A stretch of DNA of 64,000 bases, from assembly GCF_016283395.1 (NCBI RefSeq), contig NZ_JAEEMU010000042.1, positions 57,802-121,801 on the forward strand, written 5' to 3'. Source of the DNA: Ruminococcus sp. Lineage in GTDB: Bacteria > Bacillota_A > Clostridia > Oscillospirales > Ruminococcaceae. This document shows positions 35,708 through 44,640 of this stretch, piece by piece. Positions within the stretch are counted from its first letter, which is position 1; the number at the start of each line of letters is the position of its first letter. The translations under genes and the position numbers were made by a program. Under the pieces are notes generated by a model. That model searched no databases. It had not been told where the DNA came from and worked only from the letters and a program-made list of their open reading frames with translations.

Positions 35708-38305
35708 TTATTGACTTATGAGGAGCTTGCGGAGCAAAACAAGGTCGAATACATCTACTGTATAATCGTGGTTCATGTCTGCATTGTCCGCGGTTATTTC
35801 CTTTTCAGCTCCCAGGAGGAATTTTTGCAGCATTAAAAGGTCGGCAACATTCACAGAAGTGTCATTGTTTACATCGCCTTTGACCACGGTGCTGCTCAGT
35901 CCGTAAACTGCTATCTCCGCAACGTTGCACAGGTACACATCGTCATTATTGAGGGGACTTGTGGGTGCGCCTGTGGGAACTTCGTAACGTACATACCTTG
36001 CGGAAAGTTTTTCAAATTCGTCTGTATAGTTCATCTTGAAAGTTGGCTTATTTTCTATGGTATAGACCTTCTTCCAGTTGGTTCCGTCAGTGGAAACACT
36101 GAAAAATCCGCCTATCATTCGCGCTTCATAGCCGCTTCTCGGGCAGTATGCGATAGTGCCGATATTGCAGACTTTTCCAAGGTCAAGCTGAACATATCCG
36201 CCTTCCAGTCCGTCAAAATAAGTATTCATATTGCCGTCGTAAGCCTTTTCAAATGTTACGGAAGCAGTGTCCTTCCATGAGCCGCTTCCCGTACCCGTAA
36301 CGGGTTCAAGTTTATCATACTTAGGACGTGTGGAGCTTTGTCCGTGAGGAACTCCGAACAGAGCTATCTCTGCGATATTTGCGCAGTACGCACTGTCCTT
36401 GTTGTACTCGTTCTTAGGTGCTCCCGTGGGGACTTCATAACGGATATAACGGGCTGTGGTATCGCCTGAAAGTGCCGTTACGTAGTGCATACCCGATGAG
36501 GGCTTGTCCTTTACAACGTATATCTCCGACCAGTTAGTACCGTCCTGAGAAGCAAGAAATCTTCCGTCAGTCATACGGTACTCATAGCCGCCTCTTGGAG
36601 CATATCCCAGAGCAGTTATGTCGTAGAGCTCACCTAAATCAGCCTGTACCCAGCCGTCGCTGACGCCGTCAAAGTAAGTAGCTGTACTGCCGTCAAATGC
36701 CTTTGTGAAGTTTGTTGAGGAGTCGCTGTTCCATGAGTCGGAACCGCTGAGCATGGACGAAGATATAGCTATCTGATCGGTAAGAGCCGCACCGCCTTTG
36801 ACTCCCTCGATGATGTAAGTAGTTACTGACTGCTTTGCGAGGGTAACTTCAAGAGCATTGCCCTTGAGGTCGATAGTATTCAGCGACTTCCATGACTCGG
36901 AATTGCTTGTACGTATAGGCTGAGCCTTTGAACCTACTGTATCGAAGCCTGAGAGGTCGAAAACTATCTGCTTGTCTGATGAACCGTCATTTGTTGCAAC
37001 GATGACAAGCTTGTTGTTCTCCTTGTCAAAGGCTGTGACGCAGTTGTTGCTGGATTTCAGCATTGTCATACCGGGACGGATATAGCGTGAGAACTGTCCC
37101 ATAGAGTAGTATTTCTTTGTAAGGATAATATTGTTATTGTCATGATCTGCAACAGCAAGTCCCCAGTAGCCGCCCTGAGTATTTACCATGCCTTTATCCT
37201 TATTTCCGTTCATGCCCACAGAGGAGATGTGGTTATCTATGACCTGCCAGAGTATCCATGCCGAGGAATTCAGCTCGTTGAGGTCAAGGGTTATGCGGTT
37301 TGCCAGCCATAGTCCTGCACCCATTTCGCCTGCATTTGTACCTGCTGTTGAACCGCCGTCTACCTCGCTCATCCAGAGGTTGCGTCCTGCCTTTATTGCA
37401 GTTTCTTTGAGCTCTGCACGTTTGCTTCCGCCGTAGGTGTGAGTGTCGATACGTCCGATAAGTGCCTTTGTGGTATTTGACATATTGTTCCATGAAGATA
37501 TCTGTGTATCAATAACTGACTCGTCATTTGCACTTATGATGATATCATTGAGACCGCGTTTATTCAGTGACTTGGAAAGCTCCTGATAGATAGTGTCCAT
37601 AGACTTGCCCTGATCGAAGTGGCAGCCCTCCTGCTTGTTGCTGTATGCGCCCCAGTAGTTGGTGTAAGGCTCGTTCATAGGAGTTATGCTCTGTACGTGA
37701 ATGCCCCAGTCCTTTTCGTAGTGGGCAGTTACTTCCGCAAGGTACTCCGCAAAATCCGTGTATTTGTCATCGCGGAGGTTGTTGTTATTGGAGTCCTTTG
37801 CACCTGAGCTGCATCCGCTGTTGGTCATATAATAGGGCGGAGAGTTGGAGAACATCTCCACTATCATGTCATCGCCTGCGGCTTTGATACATCTTTGCAG
37901 CACATTGCGCTGATTATAGTCGGCAGTCCAGTCGTAGGTCACATTGCCGTTATTGTATTTTGTATAGCCCGGCATATTTGAGTCTGTTCGTGTTATGTGA
38001 GTGTGAGACGGATCATCGCCGCCGCCTATATTGAAACGTGCGATGTTGAGCCCCAGTCCTTCGGGACTGAAAAATGTATCTGCTGCCTTTTGTGCCAGAG
38101 TATCCGAGTAGCCGACTCTGTTTGCCCACCAGCAGAGAGAAGTGCCCCAACCTTCAAATATACCTCCGTTTATGTCATATACGTCATATGGTGAAACACT
38201 TACGATTGTAGCAGCGGCAGCCTCCTGAGCAGGCATTACTGCTGTAACAGTCGATAGAACAGCTGCTGCGGCAGCCGTTGAGAATATCCGCTTGAATATC
38301 TTCAT
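35708..38305 (-). CDS. Secreted GH30 glycanase (galactanase-like) with two CBMs and dockerin
   Basis: 865 aa. Order: signal peptide (1-32), GH30 TIM barrel with side beta domain (about 35-505), two F5/8-type discoidin/CBM32-like modules (about 508-655 and 665-800, each ending RYVRYEVPTGAP or RYIRYEVPTGAP) and a dockerin (805-865; DVNNDTSVNVAD, DMNHDYTVDVFD). Acid/base Glu212 (TPMNEPYT) and nucleophile Glu314 (WMSEVDGG) are intact. The FEGWGTSLCWWAN opening is typical of the endo-beta-1,6-galactanase-like branch (GH30_5) rather than xylanases, so side chains of arabinogalactan are the likely substrate; this is inference. RBS AAAGGGG. It has its own promoter and terminator. Confidence 0.92.
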   Translation of the reverse strand: MKIFKRIFSTAAAAAVLSTVTAVMPAQEAAAATIVSVSPYDVYDINGGIFEGWGTSLCWWANRVGYSDTLAQKAADTFFSPEGLGLNIARFNIGGGDDPSHTHITRTDSNMPGYTKYNNGNVTYDWTADYNQRNVLQRCIKAAGDDMIVEMFSNSPPYYMTNSGCSSGAKDSNNNNLRDDKYTDFAEYLAEVTAHYEKDWGIHVQSITPMNEPYTNYWGAYSNKQEGCHFDQGKSMDTIYQELSKSLNKRGLNDIIISANDESVIDTQISSWNNMSNTTKALIGRIDTHTYGGSKRAELKETAIKAGRNLWMSEVDGGSTAGTNAGEMGAGLWLANRITLDLNELNSSAWILWQVIDNHISSVGMNGNKDKGMVNTQGGYWGLAVADHDNNNIILTKKYYSMGQFSRYIRPGMTMLKSSNNCVTAFDKENNKLVIVATNDGSSDKQIVFDLSGFDTVGSKAQPIRTSNSESWKSLNTIDLKGNALEVTLAKQSVTTYIIEGVKGGAALTDQIAISSSMLSGSDSWNSDSSTNFTKAFDGSTATYFDGVSDGWVQADLGELYDITALGYAPRGGYEYRMTDGRFLASQDGTNWSEIYVVKDKPSSGMHYVTALSGDTTARYIRYEVPTGAPKNEYNKDSAYCANIAEIALFGVPHGQSSTRPKYDKLEPVTGTGSGSWKDTASVTFEKAYDGNMNTYFDGLEGGYVQLDLGKVCNIGTIAYCPRSGYEARMIGGFFSVSTDGTNWKKVYTIENKPTFKMNYTDEFEKLSARYVRYEVPTGAPTSPLNNDDVYLCNVAEIAVYGLSSTVVKGDVNNDTSVNVADLLMLQKFLLGAEKEITADNADMNHDYTVDVFDLVLLRKLLISQ

Positions 38306-38339
38306 AAGGCTTTACCCCTTTCTAAATTCATTGTATATA

Positions 38340-38368
38340 TTATACACAATAATCTGCATTTTGTAAAC
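38340..38368 (-). promoter_or_regulatory. Promoter of the GH30 gene
   Basis: Minus strand TTTACA (38368-38363), 17-bp spacer, TATAAT (38345-38340). The sequence ATTATTGTGTATAATATA spanning the -10 is nearly repeated in the GH2 upstream region (14542-14560). Confidence 0.72.
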
Positions 38369-38437
38369 AGATATTTTTAGGGATATGGTGAAAATATGAT
38401 GTAAATTGATTTAATAAAGCTTAGTCCGTCTGTCTGC

Positions 38438-38466
38438 TTTACATAATCGGTGATATATGTTATAAT
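38438..38466 (+). promoter_or_regulatory. Promoter of the second ABC operon
   Basis: TTTACA (38438-38443), 17-bp spacer, TATAAT (38461-38466). Confidence 0.72.
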
Positions 38467-38534
38467 TTACATTACAAGTCTATATGTGAAGCCGTGCAGA
38501 GGCTTATTGTTTCAGTGAAAAAGAAAGGTCAAAT

Positions 38535-39239
38535 ATGAGTTCTTACGTTGAGTTTAAAAATGTCAGAAAGACTTATAAGACAGGCGAGGTAGAGATAAAT
38601 GCTCTCAGCGACGTAAACTTCGAGATAAATAAAGGGGAATTCTGTGTGATAGTCGGTGCATCGGGTGCAGGAAAGACTACTATACTCAATATCCTCGGCG
38701 GTATGGACACACTTACTTCGGGAAGCGTTTTCCTTGACGGTACGGAGATATCCGCGCTGAATAAAAGGAAGCTTACGGCTTACAGACGCTATGATGTGGG
38801 ATTTGTTTTCCAGTTCTACAACCTTGTGCAGAATCTTACTGCACTCGAAAACGTGGAGCTTGCCGCACAGATATGCCGCGACCCTCTTGATGCAGGGAAA
38901 GTACTTGAACAGGTGGGACTTGCCGAGCGCAAGGCTAATTTCCCTGCACAGCTTTCGGGCGGCGAGCAGCAGAGAGTGGCTATTGCCCGTGCTCTTGCAA
39001 AAAATCCCAAGCTTCTGCTGTGTGATGAGCCTACGGGAGCTCTTGACTACGAAACAGGAAAGGCTGTACTGAAGCTTTTACAGGACACCTGCCGCAAAAA
39101 CGGCATGACTGTTGTTGTCATAACACATAATCAGGCACTTACTCCAATGGCTGACCGTATCATCAAGGTCAAGAACGGAACGGTATCAAGTGTTCGTTTG
39201 AACGAGAATATTATTGATATCGAAGATATAGAGTGGTGA
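38535..39239 (+). CDS. ABC transporter ATP-binding protein
   Basis: 234 aa, MacB/LolD class. Walker A G41-A-S-G-A-G-K-T-T49, Q-loop [17 protein letters not shown], signature [14 protein letters not shown] and Walker [12 protein letters not shown] are complete. It powers the permease that starts 4 bases after its stop. RBS AAAGG lies 7 bases before the ATG. It resembles the ATPase at 22.6 kb, but the permeases differ in architecture. Confidence 0.93.
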   Translation: MSSYVEFKNVRKTYKTGEVEINALSDVNFEINKGEFCVIVGASGAGKTTILNILGGMDTLTSGSVFLDGTEISALNKRKLTAYRRYDVGFVFQFYNLVQNLTALENVELAAQICRDPLDAGKVLEQVGLAERKANFPAQLSGGEQQRVAIARALAKNPKLLLCDEPTGALDYETGKAVLKLLQDTCRKNGMTVVVITHNQALTPMADRIIKVKNGTVSSVRLNENIIDIEDIEW

Positions 39240-39243
39240 CGCT

Positions 39244-41979
39244 ATGGGTTCGGCAGTAAGAAAGACAACTCTCCGCGAAATACGGGGAACGTTCGGAAGA
39301 TTTTTTGCCATAATGGCTATCATTGCTCTCGGAGTAGGCTTCTTTACGGGCGTAAGGATAACAACTCCTGCAATGGTGGATACAGTCAACAGATTCCTCG
39401 AAGAGAAACAGCTCTATGACTATCGTCTTATCTCTTCTCTTGGGTGGCAGGAAGAGGATATCGCGGACTTTAAGAGCCGTCCCGAGGTGAGAGCGGCTGA
39501 GGGCTCGTACACTCTTGATATACTTACAGCAGGTACAAATGAATATGTTTTCAGAGCACATTCCCTCACGGAGAATATAAACGGCATAAGACTTACAGAG
39601 GGCAGAATGCCGCAGGCTCCCGATGAATGTATTATTGACAGGAACAAGGACAGATTTCCTGTTGGAACGTCTTTTACTCTTTCCGATGAAAACTCAGACA
39701 GCGTGAAAAACGCGCTTAAAAGCAGTACATTTACTGTGGTGGGAATTGCTGAGTCGTCAATGTACATCAATTTTGAAAGAGGTACGACATCGGTGGGAAA
39801 CGGCGAGATAAACTTGTTTATCTTACTGCCAAAGGAAGCCTTTGACCTTGATGTGTATACCGAAGCATATATCCGCTTCGATCAGGACTATACAATATAT
39901 TCCGATGAGTACGACAGCTTCATGGACGGCAGGGACAAGCAGTGGGAGAGCATAGCGCAGTCTCGTACAGACCTGCGTTATGATGATATTTATTCCGAAG
40001 CTGAGAGCAAACTCAATGACGGAAAAAATGAGCTTGAAAGCAAGCGTACGGAAGGACGCGAAAAGCTTGACTCCGCCAAAGCTGACCTCGATAATGCGAA
40101 GGCTCAGCTCGATGAACAGCTTGCACAGCTTGAACAGATAAAAGATGTTATGCCCGAGCAGTACGCTTCGGGTATGGAGCAGTATAACAGCGGTCTTGCC
40201 GAATACGAAAGCGGACTTGCGGACTACGAAAGCTCACTTGCTGACTATGAGAAGCAGATATCCGATGCTGAGGCTGATATAAAAAAGGGCGAAGCTGACC
40301 TTGAAAAGCTGAAAAAGCCCGAGATATACGTCCTTGACAGAAATACCAATATCGGCTACGCCTGCTTTGAGAACGACTCTGAGATAGTGGCGCAGGTGGC
40401 AAGGATATTCCCTGTATTCTTCATACTTGTGGCAGCTCTGGTGTGTATGACAACAATGAGCCGCATGGTTGAAGAGCAGCGTACTCAGATAGGCGTATTC
40501 AAGGCTTTAGGATACTCTGAGGGCACTATAATGGGCAAGTTCATGTTCTATTCGGGTCTTGCAGCCCTCATTGGCTGTGTACTGGGCTACGGAGCAGGAA
40601 CATATCTCTTCCCGAAAATAATCTGGAAGACTTATGAGCTTATGTACATTAAACTGCCCATGCATTACCTCTTCGACAAAAAACTCGCTCTTATCGCACT
40701 GGCAGTATCGCTGATATGCTCGGTGGGCACAACATGGTTCAGCTGCCGTATGGAGCTTTCTGAAACAGCCGCAGGACTTATGCGCCCTAAAGCTCCGAAA
40801 GCAGGCAAGCGCGTGTTCCTTGAATATATTGGCTTTATCTGGAAGCGCATGAAGTTCCTGCACAAAGTCTCAATACGAAACATTTTCAGATACAAAAAGC
40901 GTTTCTTTATGATGATACTGGGCATCGGCGGCTGTACAGCCCTGCTTGTGACAGGCTTCGGCATCAAGGACTCTATCGCAGGCTTTGCCGAAATGCAGTA
41001 TGGTGACATACAAGTAGCTGACGGTTCGGCATCTCTCAGAAATGTTGGAGATGAGATACCCGAAGAACTGAAAAATGTCCTTGCGGAAAACACAGCCGAC
41101 TACACTATGCTGTATACGGGAACATGGGACCTTCTCTACGGGAAAAAGGTCAAGAGCGTTACAGTCAATGCTGTCGAAAGCTTTGAGGGTATGGACAAAT
41201 ACTTCTTATTCAAAGGCATGGACGGAAGTACACTTGTACCGCCTGCTGAGGGTGAAGCTGTAGTAAGCCACAGTATCGCTGAGCGTTACGGATTCAAGGT
41301 TGGCGACAAAATGAAGCTGCGCGATGAAAATATGCGCGAGCTCGAAGTAAAGGTAAGAGGAGTCTTTGAAAATCACGTTTACAACCTTGTGTTCATGGGC
41401 AGAGATACTATGGAACAGCAGCTTGGTGAGAAGCTCCCCGTGAACTATTCATTTTTCAATTTCAAAAGCGGTGCGGACCCGTCAAAAACCTCCGCGGCAC
41501 TTTCCAAAAGCAGCAATATAACCGCTGTTATGCTGTTTGACACTCTTAAAGAAAGACTTAGCAAGATGATGAGCAGCCTTGACTATATAGTTCTTGTTGT
41601 TATTATCTGTGCGGCAGGTCTGGCATTTATCGTACTTTACAATCTCACGAATATCAACATAACCGAGCGTGTACGCGAGATAGCTACCATAAAGGTGCTG
41701 GGTTTTTTCAGGCGCGAGACTTCGTCGTATGTGCTTCGTGAAAATATCGCCCTTACCGCTATCGGTACGACAATAGGACTTGTACTTGGCGTGTTCGTTC
41801 ATCGCTTCGTTATGGCGCAGATAAGGGTGGATATGGTGGATTTCAGCGTGAGGATACTGCCGAAAAGCTTTATATACAGCGTAATTCTCACATTCCTTTT
41901 CACCTTTGTCGTTGACCTGTTTATGGAGCTTAAATTGGAAAAGATCAACATGGCAGAGTCACTTAAATCTATAGAATAA
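39244..41979 (+). CDS. FtsX-type ABC permease with extracytoplasmic coiled coil
   Basis: 911 aa, eight hydrophobic segments, two FtsX modules (FPVFFILVAALVCMTTMSR with coupling helix TQIGVFKALGYSEG; YIVLVVIICAAGLAFIVLY with EIATIKVLGFFRRE). Between helix 1 and module 1 lies a long extracytoplasmic region whose end (residues about 252-358) is a heptad-rich coiled coil (ESKLNDGKNELESKRTEG, then repeats of YESGLADYESSLADYE type). Such coiled coils occur in Firmicute exporters acting on cell-wall hydrolases, lipids or peptides. Substrate unknown. In an operon with the ATPase, ended by the hairpin at 42029. Confidence 0.9.
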   Translation: MGSAVRKTTLREIRGTFGRFFAIMAIIALGVGFFTGVRITTPAMVDTVNRFLEEKQLYDYRLISSLGWQEEDIADFKSRPEVRAAEGSYTLDILTAGTNEYVFRAHSLTENINGIRLTEGRMPQAPDECIIDRNKDRFPVGTSFTLSDENSDSVKNALKSSTFTVVGIAESSMYINFERGTTSVGNGEINLFILLPKEAFDLDVYTEAYIRFDQDYTIYSDEYDSFMDGRDKQWESIAQSRTDLRYDDIYSEAESKLNDGKNELESKRTEGREKLDSAKADLDNAKAQLDEQLAQLEQIKDVMPEQYASGMEQYNSGLAEYESGLADYESSLADYEKQISDAEADIKKGEADLEKLKKPEIYVLDRNTNIGYACFENDSEIVAQVARIFPVFFILVAALVCMTTMSRMVEEQRTQIGVFKALGYSEGTIMGKFMFYSGLAALIGCVLGYGAGTYLFPKIIWKTYELMYIKLPMHYLFDKKLALIALAVSLICSVGTTWFSCRMELSETAAGLMRPKAPKAGKRVFLEYIGFIWKRMKFLHKVSIRNIFRYKKRFFMMILGIGGCTALLVTGFGIKDSIAGFAEMQYGDIQVADGSASLRNVGDEIPEELKNVLAENTADYTMLYTGTWDLLYGKKVKSVTVNAVESFEGMDKYFLFKGMDGSTLVPPAEGEAVVSHSIAERYGFKVGDKMKLRDENMRELEVKVRGVFENHVYNLVFMGRDTMEQQLGEKLPVNYSFFNFKSGADPSKTSAALSKSSNITAVMLFDTLKERLSKMMSSLDYIVLVVIICAAGLAFIVLYNLTNINITERVREIATIKVLGFFRRETSSYVLRENIALTAIGTTIGLVLGVFVHRFVMAQIRVDMVDFSVRILPKSFIYSVILTFLFTFVVDLFMELKLEKINMAESLKSIE

Positions 41980-42028
41980 ATTAAGCTAAACCATGTTCAG
42001 ATGCTGCTTAAACCAATAGTTGAAATTT

Positions 42029-42058
42029 ACTCTCCCCGCAAAGAGGGGAGAGTTTTTT
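42029..42058 (+). terminator. Terminator of the second ABC operon
   Basis: ACTCTCCCC-GCAAAG-AGGGGAGAGTTTTTTT. A stray CAGTAAATTGAAAT (42079-42092) downstream resembles an R1 end. Confidence 0.9.
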
Positions 42059-42101
42059 TGTACAACTCTAACGAATTGCAGTAAATTGAAATGACAGTAT
42101 A

Positions 42102-42130
42102 TTGACATTTTATCGTTTTTGTGCTATAAT
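42102..42130 (+). promoter_or_regulatory. Promoter of the LRR protein gene
   Basis: TTGACA (42102-42107), 17-bp spacer, TATAAT (42125-42130); perfect consensus. Confidence 0.85.
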
Positions 42131-42195
42131 AATAATGAACTAAAAGAGTTCAGGGGATTATGGATCGCTGTTAGATTCAATTAAGGAGAAATTTA

Positions 42196-42654
42196 ATGAA
42201 TTACAAGATCAGAAGAGGCGTACTTAAAAGGTACAAGGACGAAAAAGGCGTTACTGAGATCTTCATTCCCGATAATGTAGGGATAATCGACGAAGGAGCG
42301 TTCTGCGACTGCACAAATCTTGTCAGAATTCTCGTTCCCGATACTGTTCAGGTCATTTCTGATACAGCTTTCAGTGGGTGTAAAAACCTCAGAAGTATTG
42401 AAATACCTGAAAGTACCATGCATCTCGGTTGGTATGCATTCAGGGGCTGCCAGAATCTCAGTGACCTGACTATCCATTCATCTCTGACAGAGATAGGCAA
42501 GTTCGCCTTTGCAGGCTGTGATAATCTTTATCATGTAAATGTAGTACATGGTGACAAGGTTTACAGATTTGGTCTCAAAGGTGAGCTCGATAATGAAAGA
42601 TGGCAGAAGATTCGCCATAAGGTTATCAGCCTAAACAAAACACTTGCTTCATAA
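42196..42654 (+). CDS. BspA-type leucine-rich-repeat protein, cytosolic
   Basis: 152 aa with about four LRR_5 units of the pattern I-P-D-x-V-x-x-I-x-x-x-A-F-x-x-C-x-x-L (for example IPDNVGIIDEGAFCDCTNL and IHSSLTEIGKFAFAGCDNL), about 23 residues each. It has no signal peptide and is much shorter than surface BspA proteins, so it is probably an internal protein-binding adaptor. RBS AAGGAG. Single-gene unit with its own promoter and terminator. A longer LRR protein with a zinc ribbon lies at 51.6-52.7 kb. Confidence 0.8.
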   Translation: MNYKIRRGVLKRYKDEKGVTEIFIPDNVGIIDEGAFCDCTNLVRILVPDTVQVISDTAFSGCKNLRSIEIPESTMHLGWYAFRGCQNLSDLTIHSSLTEIGKFAFAGCDNLYHVNVVHGDKVYRFGLKGELDNERWQKIRHKVISLNKTLAS

Positions 42655-42669
42655 AATGACTTCTACAAT

Positions 42670-42705
42670 CACCCCCGTCCGTAATAATGGGCGGGGTGTT
42701 TTTTT
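42670..42705 (+). terminator. Terminator of the LRR protein gene
   Basis: CACCCCCGTCC-GTAATAAT-GGGCGGGGTGTTTTTTT (one bulge in the stem). Confidence 0.85.
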
Positions 42706-42711
42706 GAGCTG

Positions 42712-42890
42712 AGGCAGCGTGACGCTGCACCCTTGCTCGTCCGTGTATCATCAAAAGGGTGGTCGCTTCTCGACACGGGCAGTTTCATCGGGATTGACGG
42801 GCGAGCGGAACTCGCCCCTACAGTACGTTCATGTAATTCGCATCGTAAGGTGCGGACGACCAATGGTCGTCCTTACGATTTCTAATTCCG
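42712..42890. repeat. REP-like hairpin cluster
   Basis: Palindrome GCAGCGTGACGCTGC (42714-42728), then GGGCGAGCGGAACTCGCCC (about 42799-42817), then GGACGACC-AAT-GGTCGTCC (about 42853-42871). The middle part, with flank CTACAGTACGTTCATGT and CGTAAGG, is the inverse of 29050-29100. 42891-42953 is A/T-rich with TCACTAATCACTA-type short repeats; no gene seen. Confidence 0.7.
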
Positions 42891-42953
42891 AATTAAATAC
42901 GGATATCCCTACAAATTCTAATCACTAATCACTATGCACTAATAACTATAGAC

Positions 42954-42994
42954 TAAAAAAGCCATAGTATCTCTCAATCAGAAATACTATGGCT
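42954..42994 (-). terminator. Terminator of thrH-nadE
   Basis: Minus strand AAGCCATAGTAT / ATACTATGGCTT stem with 13-nt loop, followed by TTTTT. Confidence 0.88.
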
Positions 42995-43012
42995 TATATT
43001 TTTGTATATGGC

Positions 43013-43762
43013 TTATGGTTTGAATTCAAATTTCGGCATAAGCTGGAGCTTATGAAGATTTGCTTTGTGAAGTCTGTCTATCTTCTCCTTTATTGCAGGT
43101 TCGGAACTGAGGTCATCAAGTCCGCGTATATATCTGTCCAGCATAGCATATGTGAAGCCGAGATTTTCCTCGTCTGTCTTTCCGCAAAGACCGTCGATAG
43201 GCACTTTGTGTACCAGCTCATTTGGAAGTCCGAGATACTCGCCAACCTGTAATACCTCGGTAACCGTCAAGTCGGAAAGTGGAGAGAAGTCTCCTGCTGC
43301 ATCGCCGAATTTAGTCGAATAGCCTACCCAGTCCTCAGACATATTGCAGGTGTTTACAACTCTGCCGTTATGGCAAGCCGCAACTGCATACAGAGTTGTC
43401 ATTCTGATACGTGCAGGAGTATTGACTATAGCCTGATTTGAAGGCTCAACGTGCTTTTTCAGTTCTGCCATGAATGTGCTTACAGTATCACCGATATTGA
43501 TAGTGTAACTCTTTATACCAAGAGTGTCTACCAGCAGTCGGCTGTATGCGATATCAGCCTGTTCACCCTGCGGCATGAGTACTCCGATAACTCTGTCCTT
43601 GCCGAGAGCCTTTGCACAGACAGCAGCTGCGACTGAGCTGTCCTTGCCGCCTGATATACCGATAACGGCATTAGTCTGGGGAGTAGCTGTCTTTTCAAAC
43701 AGGTCGCGTACCCACTGTACTACATCATTGGTCACTTTTTCTGCATTAAAGCTGTAGCTCAT
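43013..43762 (-). CDS. nadE: Ammonia-dependent NAD+ synthetase
   Basis: Converts deamido-NAD to NAD using ATP and ammonia. 249 aa, the size of the stand-alone form without the glutaminase domain. The ATP pyrophosphatase P-loop is S37-G-G-K-D-S42; other marks are NTPARIRMTTLYAVA, CNMSEDWVGYSTKFGD and the KVPIDGLCGKTDEENLG loop. RBS GGAGG 8 bases before the ATG. It lies 65 bp after thrH on the same strand with only a REP-like hairpin between, so they are probably co-transcribed. Confidence 0.94.
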   Translation of the reverse strand: MSYSFNAEKVTNDVVQWVRDLFEKTATPQTNAVIGISGGKDSSVAAAVCAKALGKDRVIGVLMPQGEQADIAYSRLLVDTLGIKSYTINIGDTVSTFMAELKKHVEPSNQAIVNTPARIRMTTLYAVAACHNGRVVNTCNMSEDWVGYSTKFGDAAGDFSPLSDLTVTEVLQVGEYLGLPNELVHKVPIDGLCGKTDEENLGFTYAMLDRYIRGLDDLSSEPAIKEKIDRLHKANLHKLQLMPKFEFKP

Positions 43763-43799
43763 TTTAATACCTCCATAATCATTCAGAAGCTTAGTTTTA

Positions 43800-43820
43800 G
43801 GGGCGGCAATTGCCGCCCTT
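43800..43820. repeat. REP-like hairpin between thrH and nadE
   Basis: GGGGCGGCAATTGCCGCCC with TTTT on the plus side only. On the minus strand, where the genes are read, no T-run follows, so it probably does not stop thrH-nadE transcription. Same family as the hairpins at 29 kb. Confidence 0.6.
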
Positions 43821-43827
43821 TTGTGTA

Positions 43828-44433
43828 TTAGTCAGCCATTGCCTTCTTGATAGCGTCAAGAAGCTCGTCATATGTCTCAAAAGCAGGAAGCTCAGGGTGA
43901 TCCTTCTTTATCTGCTCAGTGCTTCTGAACAGGAAGCCCGCCTTGCTTGCCTCTATCATGCCGAGATCGTTGTAGCTGTCACCGCTTGCAATAGTATCAT
44001 AGCCTATTGACTGAAGAGCCTTTACTGTTGTGAGCTTTGATTTCTCACAGCGCATCTTGAAGCCTGTAATCTCGCCGTTGTCAGCAACTTCAAGGCTGTT
44101 GCAGAAGATAGTTGGCCAGCCCAGCTTTTTCATAAGAGGTGCAGCAAACTGTGTGAAAGTATCGCTGATGATTATTACCTGACCAAGCTCGCGGAGAGAG
44201 TCGAGGAACTCCCTTGCGCCCGGCATAGGGTCTATTTTAGCGATAGTGTCCTGAATTTCCTTGAGTCCGAGACCGTGCTCCTTCAGAACGCCGATACGCC
44301 ATTTCATAAGCTTATCGTAATCAGGCTCGTCACGGGTAGTCTTTTTCAGTTCGGGGATACCGCTTGCTTCTGCAAAAGCTATCCATATCTCTGGAACGAG
44401 AACTCCTTCAAGGTCAAGACAAGTTATATACAT
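43828..44433 (-). CDS. thrH: ThrH phosphoserine phosphatase/homoserine phosphotransferase
   Basis: 201 aa HAD-family enzyme. Motif I CLDLEGVLVPEIW (Asp7, Glu9) is the ThrH hallmark, with Glu replacing the usual second Asp. Motif II is IIISDTFTQF, the motif III Lys lies in CEKSKLTTVKAL and motif IV is ASGDSYNDLGMI. ThrH dephosphorylates phosphoserine and can move the phosphate to homoserine, linking serine and threonine synthesis. RBS GGAGG. Upstream of nadE in a likely two-gene operon. Confidence 0.92.
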   Translation of the reverse strand: MYITCLDLEGVLVPEIWIAFAEASGIPELKKTTRDEPDYDKLMKWRIGVLKEHGLGLKEIQDTIAKIDPMPGAREFLDSLRELGQVIIISDTFTQFAAPLMKKLGWPTIFCNSLEVADNGEITGFKMRCEKSKLTTVKALQSIGYDTIASGDSYNDLGMIEASKAGFLFRSTEQIKKDHPELPAFETYDELLDAIKKAMAD

Positions 44434-44470
44434 AATGAATTCCTCCGTTGAATTAAGATATTACTTTCTT

Positions 44471-44499
44471 ATTATACTACGTTTCTTACTGTTTGTAAA
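44471..44499 (-). promoter_or_regulatory. Promoter of thrH-nadE
   Basis: Minus strand TTTACA (44499-44494), 17-bp spacer, TATAAT (44476-44471). Confidence 0.75.
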
Positions 44500-44541
44500 G
44501 AATAAAACGTGCTTTTTTTCACAAGGATGTACAGAAAGAAA

Positions 44542-44571
44542 TTTCCCCCTCAGAGTAAACTCCAAGGGGGA
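44542..44571 (-). terminator. Weak terminator-like hairpin after the dockerin protein gene
   Basis: Minus strand CTCCCCCT / AGGGGGAA with a 14-nt loop, then ATTTCTTTC. R1 fragment E lies between it and the stop codon. Confidence 0.5.
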
Positions 44572-44579
44572 GAACCGGA

Positions 44580-44640
44580 TTATAGCCTTTAGCCTTTAGG
44601 CGTTAGCTATTAGCCAATGTGTCGCCTTCGGCTAACGGCT
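44580..44640. repeat. R1 fragment, copy E
   Basis: TAGCCTTTAGCCTTTAGGCG, GTTAGCTATTAGCC, then AATGTGTCGCCTTCGGCTAACGGC. The central block is deleted and the two arms are nearly fused. It touches the stop codon of the dockerin gene. Confidence 0.7.

Noticed and set aside
43800..43820. Hairpin as the terminator of thrH
   Set aside because: The T-run is on the plus side only, the wrong side for genes read on the minus strand.
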